Source: JAMXLO01 sp963812505
GTDB taxonomy: Bacteria; Pseudomonadota; Alphaproteobacteria; Acetobacterales; Acetobacteraceae
Assembly: GCA_963812505.1 (NCBI GenBank)
Contig: CAWEVM010000015.1
Location: forward strand, 1-64,000
Reading direction: 5' to 3'
DNA: 64,000 bases
The notes beneath the pieces are model-generated. The model saw only the letters and a program-made list of their open reading frames with translations. It ran no database searches and was not told where the DNA came from. Below, in pieces: positions 8,168-16,701 of this stretch; the first letter of the stretch is position 1; every line of letters begins with the position of its first letter. The position numbers and the translations under genes were made by a program.

Positions 8168-9385
8168 ATGTCCGCGCTCGATCGTTGCCTGAATGTCTAT
8201 GACCTGCGTGCCGCCGCCAAACGCCGGCTGCCACGAGCCGTGTTCGAGTTCGTCGACCGGGGCAGCGAGGATGGTATCGCCGTCGCCAACAACCGCAACG
8301 CGTTCGAGCGCATCAAGCTGCGGCACCGCGCGCTGGTCGATGTGTCTGGCCGCACCATGAACACCACGCTGTTCGGCAAGCCGGTGTCGATGCCGATGGC
8401 GATCGCGCCCACCGGCGCCGCTGGTCTATGCTGGTACGAGGGCGAGCTGGAACTGGCGAAGGCAGCGGCAAAGGCAAAAATCCCGTTCACGTTGGCGACC
8501 GGGGCGATGACCGCGATGGAGAAGATCGCGCAGGAGGCGGGGCCCGGCGTGGGCGGCCGCCTGTGGTTCCAGCTCTACGTGTGGAACAAGCGCGAAATGT
8601 CGTATCAGCTCATCGAGCGGGCGCATCGCGCGGGGTTCGAGGCCCTGATCGTTACGGTCGATACCATTGTGCCGCCGAACCGCGAGTACAACACGCACAA
8701 CGGCTTCATTGCACCCTACAAGCCGAACGCGACATTCACGCTCGACATCATGCGTCACCCGCTGTGGTTCACCAACGTGCTGATGAAATATCTCACCACC
8801 ATCGGCATGCCGCGCAACGAGAACTTCCCGGACGAGTACAAGCGGCTGTCGCGCGACGACCCCAACACGCATCAGCTGACGCGGCAGGATTCGCTGAACT
8901 GGGACGACATCAAGATCTTCCGCGACAAGTGGCCGGGCATCCTGATGATCAAGGGCATCAACCGGCCCGACGATGCGCTGAAGGCGATCGAATACGGCGT
9001 GGACGGCATCGTGGTGTCGAACCATGGCGGGCGGAACATGGATAGCGTGGTGGCCTCGCTGGACGTGCTCCCGGAGATCGCCGAGGCGGTAGGAGAGCGG
9101 CTGACGGTGATCCTGGATTCCGGCGTGCGGCGTGGCTCGGACATCGCCAAGGCGCTGGCGCTGGGCGCGAAGGCGGTGCTCACCGGGCGAGCGACGCTCT
9201 ATGGCACGGCGGTCGGCGGCACCGCGGGCGCGTTCAAGGCGATCAGCCTGATCAGGAACGAGCTCGATAAGACGATGGCCTATACCGGCTGCCGCTCGGT
9301 CGACGAGGTGACGACCGACATCTTCTTCGGTGGCCGGCAGGGCAACCGGCTGTTCGAGCGCGTGATGGACGAGGCCGCTTTCTGA
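8168..9385 (+). CDS. FMN-dependent alpha-hydroxyacid dehydrogenase, copy 1
   Basis: TIM-barrel FMN enzyme (405 aa) of the lactate/mandelate dehydrogenase-glycolate oxidase family, oxidising a 2-hydroxyacid to the 2-oxoacid. Visible family blocks are APTGAAGLCW near the start of the barrel, GRLWFQLYVW, TVDTIVPPNREYN, the catalytic-histidine loop VSNHGGRNMD, and the phosphate-binding DSGVRRGSDIAKALALGAK followed by TGRATLYG. GGAGGAG precedes the ATG. It lies 54 nt from the divergent flavoprotein gene and is followed after 8 nt by a close paralogue, so the two are almost certainly co-transcribed. Confidence 0.9.
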   Translation: MSALDRCLNVYDLRAAAKRRLPRAVFEFVDRGSEDGIAVANNRNAFERIKLRHRALVDVSGRTMNTTLFGKPVSMPMAIAPTGAAGLCWYEGELELAKAAAKAKIPFTLATGAMTAMEKIAQEAGPGVGGRLWFQLYVWNKREMSYQLIERAHRAGFEALIVTVDTIVPPNREYNTHNGFIAPYKPNATFTLDIMRHPLWFTNVLMKYLTTIGMPRNENFPDEYKRLSRDDPNTHQLTRQDSLNWDDIKIFRDKWPGILMIKGINRPDDALKAIEYGVDGIVVSNHGGRNMDSVVASLDVLPEIAEAVGERLTVILDSGVRRGSDIAKALALGAKAVLTGRATLYGTAVGGTAGAFKAISLIRNELDKTMAYTGCRSVDEVTTDIFFGGRQGNRLFERVMDEAAF

Positions 9386-9393
9386 GGGATGTG

Positions 9394-10578
9394 ATGGCCA
9401 ACCTGGATCACTGCCTGAACGTTTGGGACCTGCGCGCGGCGGCGCAACGGCGGCTGCCGAAGGGCGTGTTCGAGTTCGTCGACCGCGCCACCGAGGACCA
9501 CATCGCCGTCGCCAACAATCGCTCGGCGTTCGAGCGCATCAAGCTGCGCCATCGCGCATTGGTCGACGTATCCGGCCGCAGCGTCGCCACCACGCTGTTC
9601 GGCAAGCCCGCCAGCCTGCCGATGGCGATCGCGCCCACCGGCGCCGCCGGCCTGTGCTGGCACGAAGGCGAACTGGAGCTCGCGCGTGCCGCGGCGAAGG
9701 CGCAGATCCCGCTGACCCTGTCCACCGCGTCGATGACGCCGATGGAGAAGATCGCCGCAGTCGGTGGGCGGCTATGGTTCCAGCTCTATGTCTGGAAGCG
9801 CCGCGACCTGTCGCATCAGCTCATCGAGCGCGCCAACCGCAACGGCTTCGAAGCGCTGATCGTCACAGTCGATTCCCCCGTCGGCGCCAACCGCGAATAC
9901 AACACGCATAACGGCTTCGGCCTGCCGTTCAATCCGACGGTGCGCTTCACCCTCGACATGATGCGCCACCCGTCGTGGACCACCAGCGTGCTGATGCGAT
10001 ACTTCACAGCCGGCCGCTTCCCGCGCCACGAGAACTATCCGGACGAATACCAGCAATCGATCCTCAGCGGCGTCGGTTCACGTGACGGGATGCGGGCTGA
10101 TTCCTTGGCCTGGGATGACATCGCCAAGTTCCGTGACATCTGGCCAGGCGTGCTGATGCTGAAGGGCGTCAACCGGCCGGACGATGCGATCAAGGCGCTG
10201 AGCTACGGCGTCGATGGCATCGTGGTGTCCAATCACGGTGGGCGCAACATGGACAGCGCCGCGGCGACGCTCGACGTGCTGCCGGAGATCGCCGAGGCGG
10301 TCGGCGACAAGATGACGCTCATCCTGGATTCCGGCGTGCGCCGCGGCTCCGATATCGTGAAGGCGCTGGCGCTGGGGGCGAAGGCGGTGCTGACCGGACG
10401 CGCGACGCTCTACGGCACCGCGGTCGGCGGCGAAGCGGGCGCGCTGAAGGCGATCAGCATCCTGAAGAACGAGGCCGACAAGACGATGGCCTATACCGGC
10501 TGCCGTTCGGTGGACGAGGTCAGCAGCGACATCTTCTGGGGCTACCGCGGGGGCAACCGCTTGATGGGTGCCGCCTGA
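9394..10578 (+). CDS. FMN-dependent alpha-hydroxyacid dehydrogenase, copy 2
   Basis: Tandem paralogue of the preceding gene (394 aa). It has the same blocks (LDHCLNVWDLRAAAQRRLP, APTGAAGLCW, VSNHGGRNMD, DSGVRRGSDIVKALALGAK) and is nearly collinear with copy 1 by eye. Differences cluster in the substrate-side loops: four residues are missing before GGRLWF, and the region after NPTVRFTLDMMRHP has a different loop (FTAGRFPRHENYPDEYQQ). A GTG at 9391 is possible, but the ATG at 9394 sits better behind GAGGGA. This looks like duplication followed by divergence of specificity. Confidence 0.9.
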   Translation: MANLDHCLNVWDLRAAAQRRLPKGVFEFVDRATEDHIAVANNRSAFERIKLRHRALVDVSGRSVATTLFGKPASLPMAIAPTGAAGLCWHEGELELARAAAKAQIPLTLSTASMTPMEKIAAVGGRLWFQLYVWKRRDLSHQLIERANRNGFEALIVTVDSPVGANREYNTHNGFGLPFNPTVRFTLDMMRHPSWTTSVLMRYFTAGRFPRHENYPDEYQQSILSGVGSRDGMRADSLAWDDIAKFRDIWPGVLMLKGVNRPDDAIKALSYGVDGIVVSNHGGRNMDSAAATLDVLPEIAEAVGDKMTLILDSGVRRGSDIVKALALGAKAVLTGRATLYGTAVGGEAGALKAISILKNEADKTMAYTGCRSVDEVSSDIFWGYRGGNRLMGAA

Positions 10579-10712
10579 AGCATCGCAAGCCCCGCACCCA
10601 GCATCATTGCGCCGGTCGCCAGGGTCGAGATCGCGATCCCGATCGCCGCACCCGCCAGCCACGGTAACTCCGGCCGGCGCGGGTCGCCGGCTTCCTTGCC
10701 TCTGCGCATCAT
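10542..10712 (-). CDS. Small single-span membrane protein (56 aa)
   Basis: Short antisense-oriented gene overlapping the last 37 nt of the second hydroxyacid dehydrogenase. It has a good ribosome-binding site, AAGGAG, 8 nt before the ATG. It encodes a basic N terminus (MMRRGKEAGDPRR), one hydrophobic segment of about 27 residues (LAGAAIGIAISTLATGAMML...), and a basic C-terminal tail. No family recognised. The start signal plus the clean membrane segment make it more than a chance frame. It is divergent from the hydantoinase gene. Confidence 0.5.
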   Translation of the reverse strand: MMRRGKEAGDPRRPELPWLAGAAIGIAISTLATGAMMLGAGLAMLQAAPIKRLPPR

Positions 10713-10763
10713 CGATCGTACTCCTTCGCCAATGGTAACGGCGACAACCTCTGGAGGCAAAGC

Positions 10764-12407
10764 TTGGCTGACACCGTCGATCCGGTGACCGTCTCGGTGG
10801 TGCAGCACCGGCTGCACGCCATCGTGGAAGAGATGGGCGAGGCAATGCTACGGACCTCGTATTCCCAGATCCTTAATTCCAGCCGGGACTTCTCCACCGC
10901 GATCTGCGACCTGGACGGGCGTTTGATCGCCCAGGCGGAGCACGTGCCGATCCATGTCGGCGCACTGCCATGGGCCGCAAAGGCGGTCACCGAGTTCTTC
11001 CGGGGCGACATCCATCCAGGCGACGTGTTCCTGTTGAACGACCCGTATCACGGCGGCAACCACCTTCCCGATCTGACGGCATTCGTGCCGGTGTTCGAGG
11101 ACGATCGGCCGGTGTTCTGGTCGATCAACCGTGCGCATCAGTCCGACATCGGCGGCTCCACGCACGGCGCCTACAACGCCGGCGCGACAGAGATCTGGCA
11201 GGAGGGCATTCGAGTCACACCGCTGCGGCTCTATGACCGCGGCGTGGTGCGGCGTGACGTGCTGGAGATGTTGGTGACCAACGTGCGTCATCCGCACGAC
11301 TTCCGCGGCGATCTCGCGGCGATGATCGGCTCGGCGCATGTCGGGCAGCGGCGCATGCTGGCGCTCGCCGGCGAGTTCGGCTGGGAGACGACGCACGCCG
11401 CGATCGAGGCGGTGCTGGATGGCGCGGAGCGTCAGGCGCGCGCAGTGATCGCGACCTGGAAGGACGGGGTGTACCGCGGCGAGGCTTTCCTCGATGACGA
11501 CGGCCATGGCTATACCGATATCCATGTGCGCGCGACGGTCACCAAGCGCGGCAGCGACCTGATCATCGATTTGTCGGATTCGCACGAGCAGGTGGTGGGT
11601 TTCGTCAACTCGTCATTTCCGAACATGCGGTCGGCGGTGGTGGTGGCGCTGGCGTATCTGATCGATCCGCACACGCCGAAGAATGACGGCGCGTTTCGCC
11701 CGCTGGAGGTGATCGCGAAGCCCGGCACGGTGGTGTGGGCGAACGAGGGCGCGCCGGTGACGTTGTGCACCAACCACTGCTCGCAGGAGATCATCGAGGC
11801 AATCATCAAGGCGCTGGCGCCGGCCTGTCCGGATCGGGCGATGGCGGGGTGGGGACGTCGGTTCCGAATCGCCATCCAGGGGCGCGATCCGCGGACGGGG
11901 AAAGAATTCATCTGGCACATGTTCCAGGCGCGGCCAGGCGGCGGCGCGTCGCCGGTGGGCGACGGCTGGCCAGGGGGCGGCGAGTGGCAGGCCGCCGGCG
12001 GCATCAAGTTCGGCAGTTTGGAGGTGACCGAGGTGCGCTTTCCGCTGTTCTTCCGCACCCACGAGTTCCGCCCCGGGTCCGGCGGCGATGGGCAGTATCG
12101 CGGCGGCCCCGGCTGCGTGCTGGAAATGGTGGCGGAGATCGACGAACCGGCGAAGGGCAACACCGCCGGCGATGGCGTGAAGTACGGCGCGTGCGGAATG
12201 CTAGGCGGCAAGGACGGATTGCCGCATCGCTATGTTCTGCACTCGGAGGGGTGGCAGCAGCGCGTGCTGAAGACCAAGGAGGTGGGGATTGAGGTCCGGC
12301 CAGGCGATGTGTTCCGCGTCGAGTCTGGCGGCGGCGGGGGATGGGGTGATCCGGCCAAGCGCGATCGGGCAGCTCGCGAATGGGACGACGTCAATGGTTT
12401 CGTCTGA
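10764..12407 (+). CDS. hyuB: Hydantoinase B / oxoprolinase subunit B
   Basis: Large family protein (547 aa) that pairs with HyuA-type ATPases in ATP-dependent opening of hydantoin or 5-oxoproline-like rings, or in acetone/acetophenone carboxylases. Typical blocks are DPVTVSVVQHRL and LRTSYSQILNSSRDFSTAICD near the N terminus, DVFLLNDPYHGGNHLPD, and the C-terminal GSGGDGQYRGGPG and SGGGGGWGDPAKR. The start is a TTG: GGAGG lies 6 nt before it and no ATG fits the conserved N terminus. It is followed by the A subunit after a repeat-filled gap of 150 nt. Confidence 0.9.
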   Translation: MADTVDPVTVSVVQHRLHAIVEEMGEAMLRTSYSQILNSSRDFSTAICDLDGRLIAQAEHVPIHVGALPWAAKAVTEFFRGDIHPGDVFLLNDPYHGGNHLPDLTAFVPVFEDDRPVFWSINRAHQSDIGGSTHGAYNAGATEIWQEGIRVTPLRLYDRGVVRRDVLEMLVTNVRHPHDFRGDLAAMIGSAHVGQRRMLALAGEFGWETTHAAIEAVLDGAERQARAVIATWKDGVYRGEAFLDDDGHGYTDIHVRATVTKRGSDLIIDLSDSHEQVVGFVNSSFPNMRSAVVVALAYLIDPHTPKNDGAFRPLEVIAKPGTVVWANEGAPVTLCTNHCSQEIIEAIIKALAPACPDRAMAGWGRRFRIAIQGRDPRTGKEFIWHMFQARPGGGASPVGDGWPGGGEWQAAGGIKFGSLEVTEVRFPLFFRTHEFRPGSGGDGQYRGGPGCVLEMVAEIDEPAKGNTAGDGVKYGACGMLGGKDGLPHRYVLHSEGWQQRVLKTKEVGIEVRPGDVFRVESGGGGGWGDPAKRDRAAREWDDVNGFV

Positions 12408-12433
12408 AACCTACAGTGCTGGGAGCAAGCCAA

Positions 12434-12541
12434 AAGTCCTCCCCCTCCCCTTGCGGGAGGGGGCTAGGGCGAGGGGGTCTCGCTCCCATTGGCAACGCCC
12501 CCTCCCCCCAACCCCCTCCCGCAAGGGGAGGGGGAGGACTT
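12434..12541. repeat. Perfect 30-bp inverted repeat (paired REP-like hairpins)
   Basis: Bases 12434-12463 are exactly the reverse complement of 12512-12541, separated by 48 bp. Each arm is itself a hairpin: CCCCCTCCC, loop CTTGC, GGGAGGGGG. The element fills the hyuB-hyuA gap. A related core (TCCCCTTGCGAGAGGGGG) recurs at about 60121-60138, so this is a dispersed palindromic family rather than a unique site. Translation read through the element from an ATG at 12489 is an artefact. Confidence 0.85.
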
Positions 12542-12557
12542 CTGCCTGCGCCCTGCC

Positions 12558-14594
12558 ATGCTGAAGATCGGCATCGATGTCGGTGGCACCTTCACCGACC
12601 TGGTCGCGGTGGATGACACCGGCCATTCCACGCTGGCGAAGGTCGCATCCACTCCGGAAGACCCGTCGATCGGCGTGATGGCCGGCCTGGAGCATCTCGC
12701 CGAGCTCCTGCAACTGTCGCCTGCCCAGCTTCTTGCACAGACTGAACGGATCGTGCACGGCACCACCGTCGCCACCAACGCGCTGCTCGAGCACAAGGGC
12801 GCCAAGGTCGGCCTTCTCACCACAGAAGGCCATCGCGACGTCATCGAGATGCGCGAGGGCCTCAAAGAAGACCGCTACAACCTCCGCATGCCACCGCCGG
12901 AGCAGCTGGTACCTCGCGCGCTGCGGCTTGGTGTAACCGAGCGCATGCGTGCTGACGGAATGATCGAGACACCACTCGACCGCACATCCCTCGACACCTC
13001 GATCGAGCTACTGAAGCGCGCCAGCGTCGAGGCAGTGGCTGTCTGCTATCTGCACGCCTATCGCGACCCGCGCCACGAACGTGAGACCGCGGCAGCGCTC
13101 GCCCAATCGATGCCGGATGCCTACGTTTCGCTTTCATCGGACGTCTTCCCACAGATCAAGGAGTTCGATCGCGTCTCCACCACGGTGGTGAACGCCTATG
13201 TCGGGCCGGCGCTGTCACGCTATCTGCGCAGGCTGGAACAACGGCTTGTCGAAGCGGGTTACCACGGCCCGATTCTGATCATTCAATCGCACGGCGGCGT
13301 GGCACCGATCGCCGAATCTGCGCGGCTCGCGGCAGGTGGCGTGCTGTCCGGCCCTGCCGGCGGTGTCGCAGGCAGCCGCTACGCGACGCAACTGCTCGGC
13401 AGCGACAATCTGATCCCGTTTGACATGGGAGGCACCAGCACCGACATCTGCCTGATCGTCGATGGCGAGCCAGCCCTGGTCAGCGGTCGCGGCATCGGCG
13501 GCCACCGCCTCGCTCTCAACAGCCTCGACATCGTCAGTCTCGGCGCCGGCGGCGGATCGATCGGCCGGGTCGACACCGGCGGCATCCTGCATGTCGGCCC
13601 GCAAAGTGCCGGCGCGGTCCCTGGTCCCGCGTGTTACAGCCGTGGCGGCAGCGAGCCGACCGTGACGGATGCCAACCTGATACTCGGCTATTTGGATCCG
13701 GCGCATTTTCTGGGCGGCAGCGCAAAACTCGATGCGCCGGCGGCCGAGGCCGCGCTGGATCGGCTGGCAGCAGCGTTGAAGGTTGACCGCATCGCCGCCG
13801 CCGAAGGCGTGCACCGCGTGGTGAACACCAACATGGCGGAAGGTATCAGGCTGGTATCGGTGCGCCGCGGCGTCGATCCACGCCGCTTCGCGCTGCTGTC
13901 GTTCGGCGGCGCCGCGGGATTGCACGTGACCGATGTGGCGCGCCAGCTCGATCTCACCCGTGTGGTGGTGCCACGCGTCGCGGCGGTGCTTTCAGCCTGG
14001 GGCATGCTGGCGACCAATCTCCGCTTCGAGGTGTCACGCACGCATATTGGCGACACAGCGCGACTGGACGGCGCGGGATTGAAGCGCCTGTTCGCCGAGA
14101 TGGAGCAAGAGGGCCTGTCGCGGCTGCGCGCCTCATTCGACGGGCCGGTGCGCGTGCAACGCTCCGTCGAGATGCGCTACGGCGAGCAGATCTTCGAGAT
14201 CACCGTGCCGCTGGATGACATCGACTGGGACGCCGATGATCCGCTGCCGCAGATTGTCGAACGGTTCCACGACCGCCACGAGGAACTTTATACCTATGCC
14301 TTGCGCGAGCAGGGTGCGGTGCTGGTGAATGCGCGGGCCGCGGTGATCGGCGTGCTGCCCGGCGTGCCGCAGGAGCCGGTGCGCGCCGGTCGGGGGCAGT
14401 CGGCGCCGCGCGCCGAACGACGCGTCTGGCTGCGGGAGTGGACCTCTGTGCCGGTGTTCGAATTCGACGAGCTGTCGCCGAGCCAGGAAATCGCCGGTCC
14501 TGCGATCGTCGAATCAGCGATGACCACGGTGCTGCTGCGACCCGGAAACAGTGCGACGGTGACGCCGCATGGGTGGCTGGATATCGCAGTCTAA
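12558..14594 (+). CDS. hyuA: Hydantoinase A / oxoprolinase subunit A
   Basis: Actin-like ATPase-fold subunit (678 aa) partnering HyuB. It begins with the signature MLKIGIDVGGTFTDLVAVD. Further blocks are RIVHGTTVATNALLEHKG, TTEGHRDVIEMREG, FDMGGTSTDICLI (second phosphate-binding motif) and LGAGGGSIGRVD. The ATG at 12558 is chosen because it opens directly onto the nucleotide-binding motif and excludes the repeat upstream. Substrate (hydantoin, oxoproline or other amide ring) cannot be assigned. No decarboxylase or racemase partner is adjacent. Confidence 0.9.
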   Translation: MLKIGIDVGGTFTDLVAVDDTGHSTLAKVASTPEDPSIGVMAGLEHLAELLQLSPAQLLAQTERIVHGTTVATNALLEHKGAKVGLLTTEGHRDVIEMREGLKEDRYNLRMPPPEQLVPRALRLGVTERMRADGMIETPLDRTSLDTSIELLKRASVEAVAVCYLHAYRDPRHERETAAALAQSMPDAYVSLSSDVFPQIKEFDRVSTTVVNAYVGPALSRYLRRLEQRLVEAGYHGPILIIQSHGGVAPIAESARLAAGGVLSGPAGGVAGSRYATQLLGSDNLIPFDMGGTSTDICLIVDGEPALVSGRGIGGHRLALNSLDIVSLGAGGGSIGRVDTGGILHVGPQSAGAVPGPACYSRGGSEPTVTDANLILGYLDPAHFLGGSAKLDAPAAEAALDRLAAALKVDRIAAAEGVHRVVNTNMAEGIRLVSVRRGVDPRRFALLSFGGAAGLHVTDVARQLDLTRVVVPRVAAVLSAWGMLATNLRFEVSRTHIGDTARLDGAGLKRLFAEMEQEGLSRLRASFDGPVRVQRSVEMRYGEQIFEITVPLDDIDWDADDPLPQIVERFHDRHEELYTYALREQGAVLVNARAAVIGVLPGVPQEPVRAGRGQSAPRAERRVWLREWTSVPVFEFDELSPSQEIAGPAIVESAMTTVLLRPGNSATVTPHGWLDIAV

Positions 14595-14605
14595 TCGCAC
14601 CGCCG

Positions 14606-14641
14606 CCTGCCCCGCCCCAACTTGAGACAAGATGGGGCAGG
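14606..14641 (+). terminator. Stem-loop after hyuA
   Basis: CCTGCCCC (14606-14613) pairs perfectly with GGGGCAGG (14634-14641). An alternative inner pairing is GCCCCA/TGGGGC. It lies 11 nt past the hyuA stop. There is no T-run, so it may act as a transcript-end barrier rather than a classical intrinsic terminator. The rest of the gap to 14797 shows no gene. Confidence 0.4.
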
Positions 14642-14797
14642 AGGCATGGCATTTCGCGTGCCCCACACCATATCGAGATGATCGACCACCAGTTTGGGGC
14701 CCGGTCTGTTCCGGCGCCGATCCGGAAACCGTCCCCGCCGCCTATTGGTGGCCGGTATCCGGCATGACTACTCAAAACCAAACTTTGGGGGCGGGTC

Positions 14798-15574
14798 ATG
14801 GCAGTAAGTCTTCCGGCAGAGCTCCAGAATCTATCCTGGACACAGAAAGCGGTGTATGGCGGAGGGGCCCTGTTCGGGCTGGCGCTTCTAGCCCCCTTGG
14901 CCGTGCTCGCGCTCACGACGGTCACTACTTTCGCAATGGCAGGCGTTGTCGGCCTGGCACTCTTCATGGGCTTCTCGGCAGTGCCGTCCATCTTGGGATG
15001 GTGGCGTATCCAGGTTATCAAAACGCTGAAGGCCACCGCACGCCGGAATCCGGTCGAAACCCTCCAGATCGAGCTGATCGCCAGAAAGGAGGCACTCGAA
15101 ACAGCGGGCGCCAAAATCGTCTCAGTCAGCGCGATGCGAACCTCGTTGCGCGAAAAACTCGAAGAATACGTGCAGAAGTACCAGACGAACGACCCAAGTC
15201 TCGAGAGGTCCATCCATCAGCTGTCTGAGTTGGTGGATCGGCTGAGAGCATCGGTCCACCAGGCCGAGATCAAGCTCGGGGAGTTCGAACGTTTCGTTGC
15301 AAAACAGGCGGATCGTTGGAAACTGGCGAAGGCGACCGGCGAACTGGCTGTCTTGCTGAAAGCGTCTGGAGGTGCCGACGTAACCGCACGGTTTCTCCAG
15401 GACGAGGCGATCGACAGCATCCGGGATGCGCTGAATCTGTCCTTCGCCCAGATCGATCAGATCTTGCGGAAGGAAACAGTCAGACAAATCGTGGAATCCG
15501 AGCCGGCGACGACACTTGGCCATCTTCAAAAAGACCTGGCTCCGCCTGAGGCGGTATCTCCAGGGAGAAAGTAA
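14798..15574 (+). CDS. Membrane protein with coiled-coil cytosolic domain, unknown function
   Basis: No family recognised (258 aa). The N-terminal quarter is strongly hydrophobic, with two probable membrane helices at about 18-45 and 46-68 ending in GWWRIQVIKTLK. The rest is charged and helical, with heptad-like stretches from about 80 to 170 suggesting a coiled coil, then a globular tail. The ATG is preceded by GGGGGCGGGT. Its stop TAA overlaps the ATG of a 45-aa gene (TAATG), and a TAXI binding protein follows 21 nt after that, so the three form one operon. Confidence 0.7.
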   Translation: MAVSLPAELQNLSWTQKAVYGGGALFGLALLAPLAVLALTTVTTFAMAGVVGLALFMGFSAVPSILGWWRIQVIKTLKATARRNPVETLQIELIARKEALETAGAKIVSVSAMRTSLREKLEEYVQKYQTNDPSLERSIHQLSELVDRLRASVHQAEIKLGEFERFVAKQADRWKLAKATGELAVLLKASGGADVTARFLQDEAIDSIRDALNLSFAQIDQILRKETVRQIVESEPATTLGHLQKDLAPPEAVSPGRK

Positions 15575-15711
15575 TGCGCAAGTATTTCCTGGCTTTCCTC
15601 GCGGCACTTGCCCTGGTCGTCAGCGCGTACGTGGCGAACACGAGCCGCACGGATGTGCCGACCTCACAGCTGCGCGTGCTCCCTGATACGAAGGGGTTCT
15701 CGTTGCATTGA
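15574..15711 (+). CDS. 45-residue exported or membrane-anchored peptide
   Basis: Very short gene translationally coupled at both ends. Its ATG overlaps the TAA of the membrane/coiled-coil gene, and its TGA overlaps a further ATG. The peptide starts MRKYFLAFLAALALVVSAYV, a signal peptide or single membrane anchor, followed by about 25 polar residues ending GFSLH. GGGAGAAAG precedes the start. No family recognised. Placement inside the operon is the main argument that it is real. Confidence 0.55.
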   Translation: MRKYFLAFLAALALVVSAYVANTSRTDVPTSQLRVLPDTKGFSLH

Positions 15712-15732
15712 TGCACTCAACGGGGGAAAATC

Positions 15733-16701
15733 ATGAAACGACGTTCGCTTCTCGCTACAATGCTAGCGCTCAGTCCGGGTCTGGAGGCAAATTTCGGGTG
15801 GGCACAAAAGCCAATCCAGACGGCACCGCCGATGGTGGTCTCCTCCGGGGGCACGACCGGTACCTATTATCGCCTCATGAAGGAATTCGATGCGGCTGCG
15901 CCAGGTCTGATAATCAACCGGGAGTCAGACGGCTCACAGACCAATATAGACCGTGTGATGAACAACGAGGCCGAACTCGGCATCACCCAGTTCGACGCGC
16001 TGTACTTTCGTGCCCTCAAGGAGACCAATCTCAAGGATCACATCCGTATCCTTGCTCTGCTGCACTCTGAGGAAATCCATTTCATCGCAAAATCGTCTGC
16101 GCGACGCGAGGGGGGCATCAAACTCTTCGGTTATGATTCCGGCGTCAATTCGCATAGCGTCGTGCTCAACTCGATCGCTGACCTGCGCGGCCGGAAGGTC
16201 GGCGTCTGGGGCGGCTCCGTCATCACCGAGCAGATCATCGCCTCGATAGCACTGACCGGCTGGAATCCGGTGGAATTTCCTGACCAGACCCCGGCTTTCG
16301 AGGCGCTACAGACCGACCAGGTTGATGCGCTCCTGGCAGTTGGCGGCCAGCCGCTCGAGTGGGTGGCCGCGCTTTCGCGCGATTACAAGCTTCTCGAAGT
16401 CTCTGACGCGGCAGCGACCCGGCTGGGGCCGGTCTATGACAAGACAACTTTGACCTATCGCAACCTCGACCAGGACGGAGTGCCGGCTCTTGCGGTCCGA
16501 GCCATGCTGGTGACGCGCAACTACACGTCGCAGGCCAAGCACGATCAGCTTCAGAGGCTGCACGACAAGCTGGCCGACGTCGTCGCCGATTTACGCGAAA
16601 CCCGCGGCACCCATGCAAAGTGGGGAGAAATCGACCCGACGGCAACGACCGACAAGTGGCCGATGTACTTGAGCGGGACCGGAGTTACATCACGAATCTG
16701 A
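15733..16701 (+). CDS. TAXI-family TRAP-type solute-binding protein
   Basis: Periplasmic binding protein (322 aa) of the TAXI (TRAP-associated extracytoplasmic) type. It has a signal peptide (MKRRSLLATMLALSPG...), the family opening VVSSGGTTGTYYRLMKEF, GSQTNIDRVMNNEAELGI, and the hinge region LRGRKVGVWGGSVITEQI. GGGGG precedes the ATG. TAXI proteins normally feed a fused DctQM membrane component, but none is in this window. The partner here is instead the membrane/coiled-coil gene and the 45-aa peptide. The 3' end overlaps the convergent lactonase gene by 17 nt. Confidence 0.8.
   Translation: MKRRSLLATMLALSPGLEANFGWAQKPIQTAPPMVVSSGGTTGTYYRLMKEFDAAAPGLIINRESDGSQTNIDRVMNNEAELGITQFDALYFRALKETNLKDHIRILALLHSEEIHFIAKSSARREGGIKLFGYDSGVNSHSVVLNSIADLRGRKVGVWGGSVITEQIIASIALTGWNPVEFPDQTPAFEALQTDQVDALLAVGGQPLEWVAALSRDYKLLEVSDAAATRLGPVYDKTTLTYRNLDQDGVPALAVRAMLVTRNYTSQAKHDQLQRLHDKLADVVADLRETRGTHAKWGEIDPTATTDKWPMYLSGTGVTSRI

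Noticed and set aside
12489..12557. Upstream extension of hyuA (MATPPPPNPLPQGEGE...)
   Set aside because: These residues are encoded by the repeat element. The family start MLKIGIDVGG at 12558 fits better.
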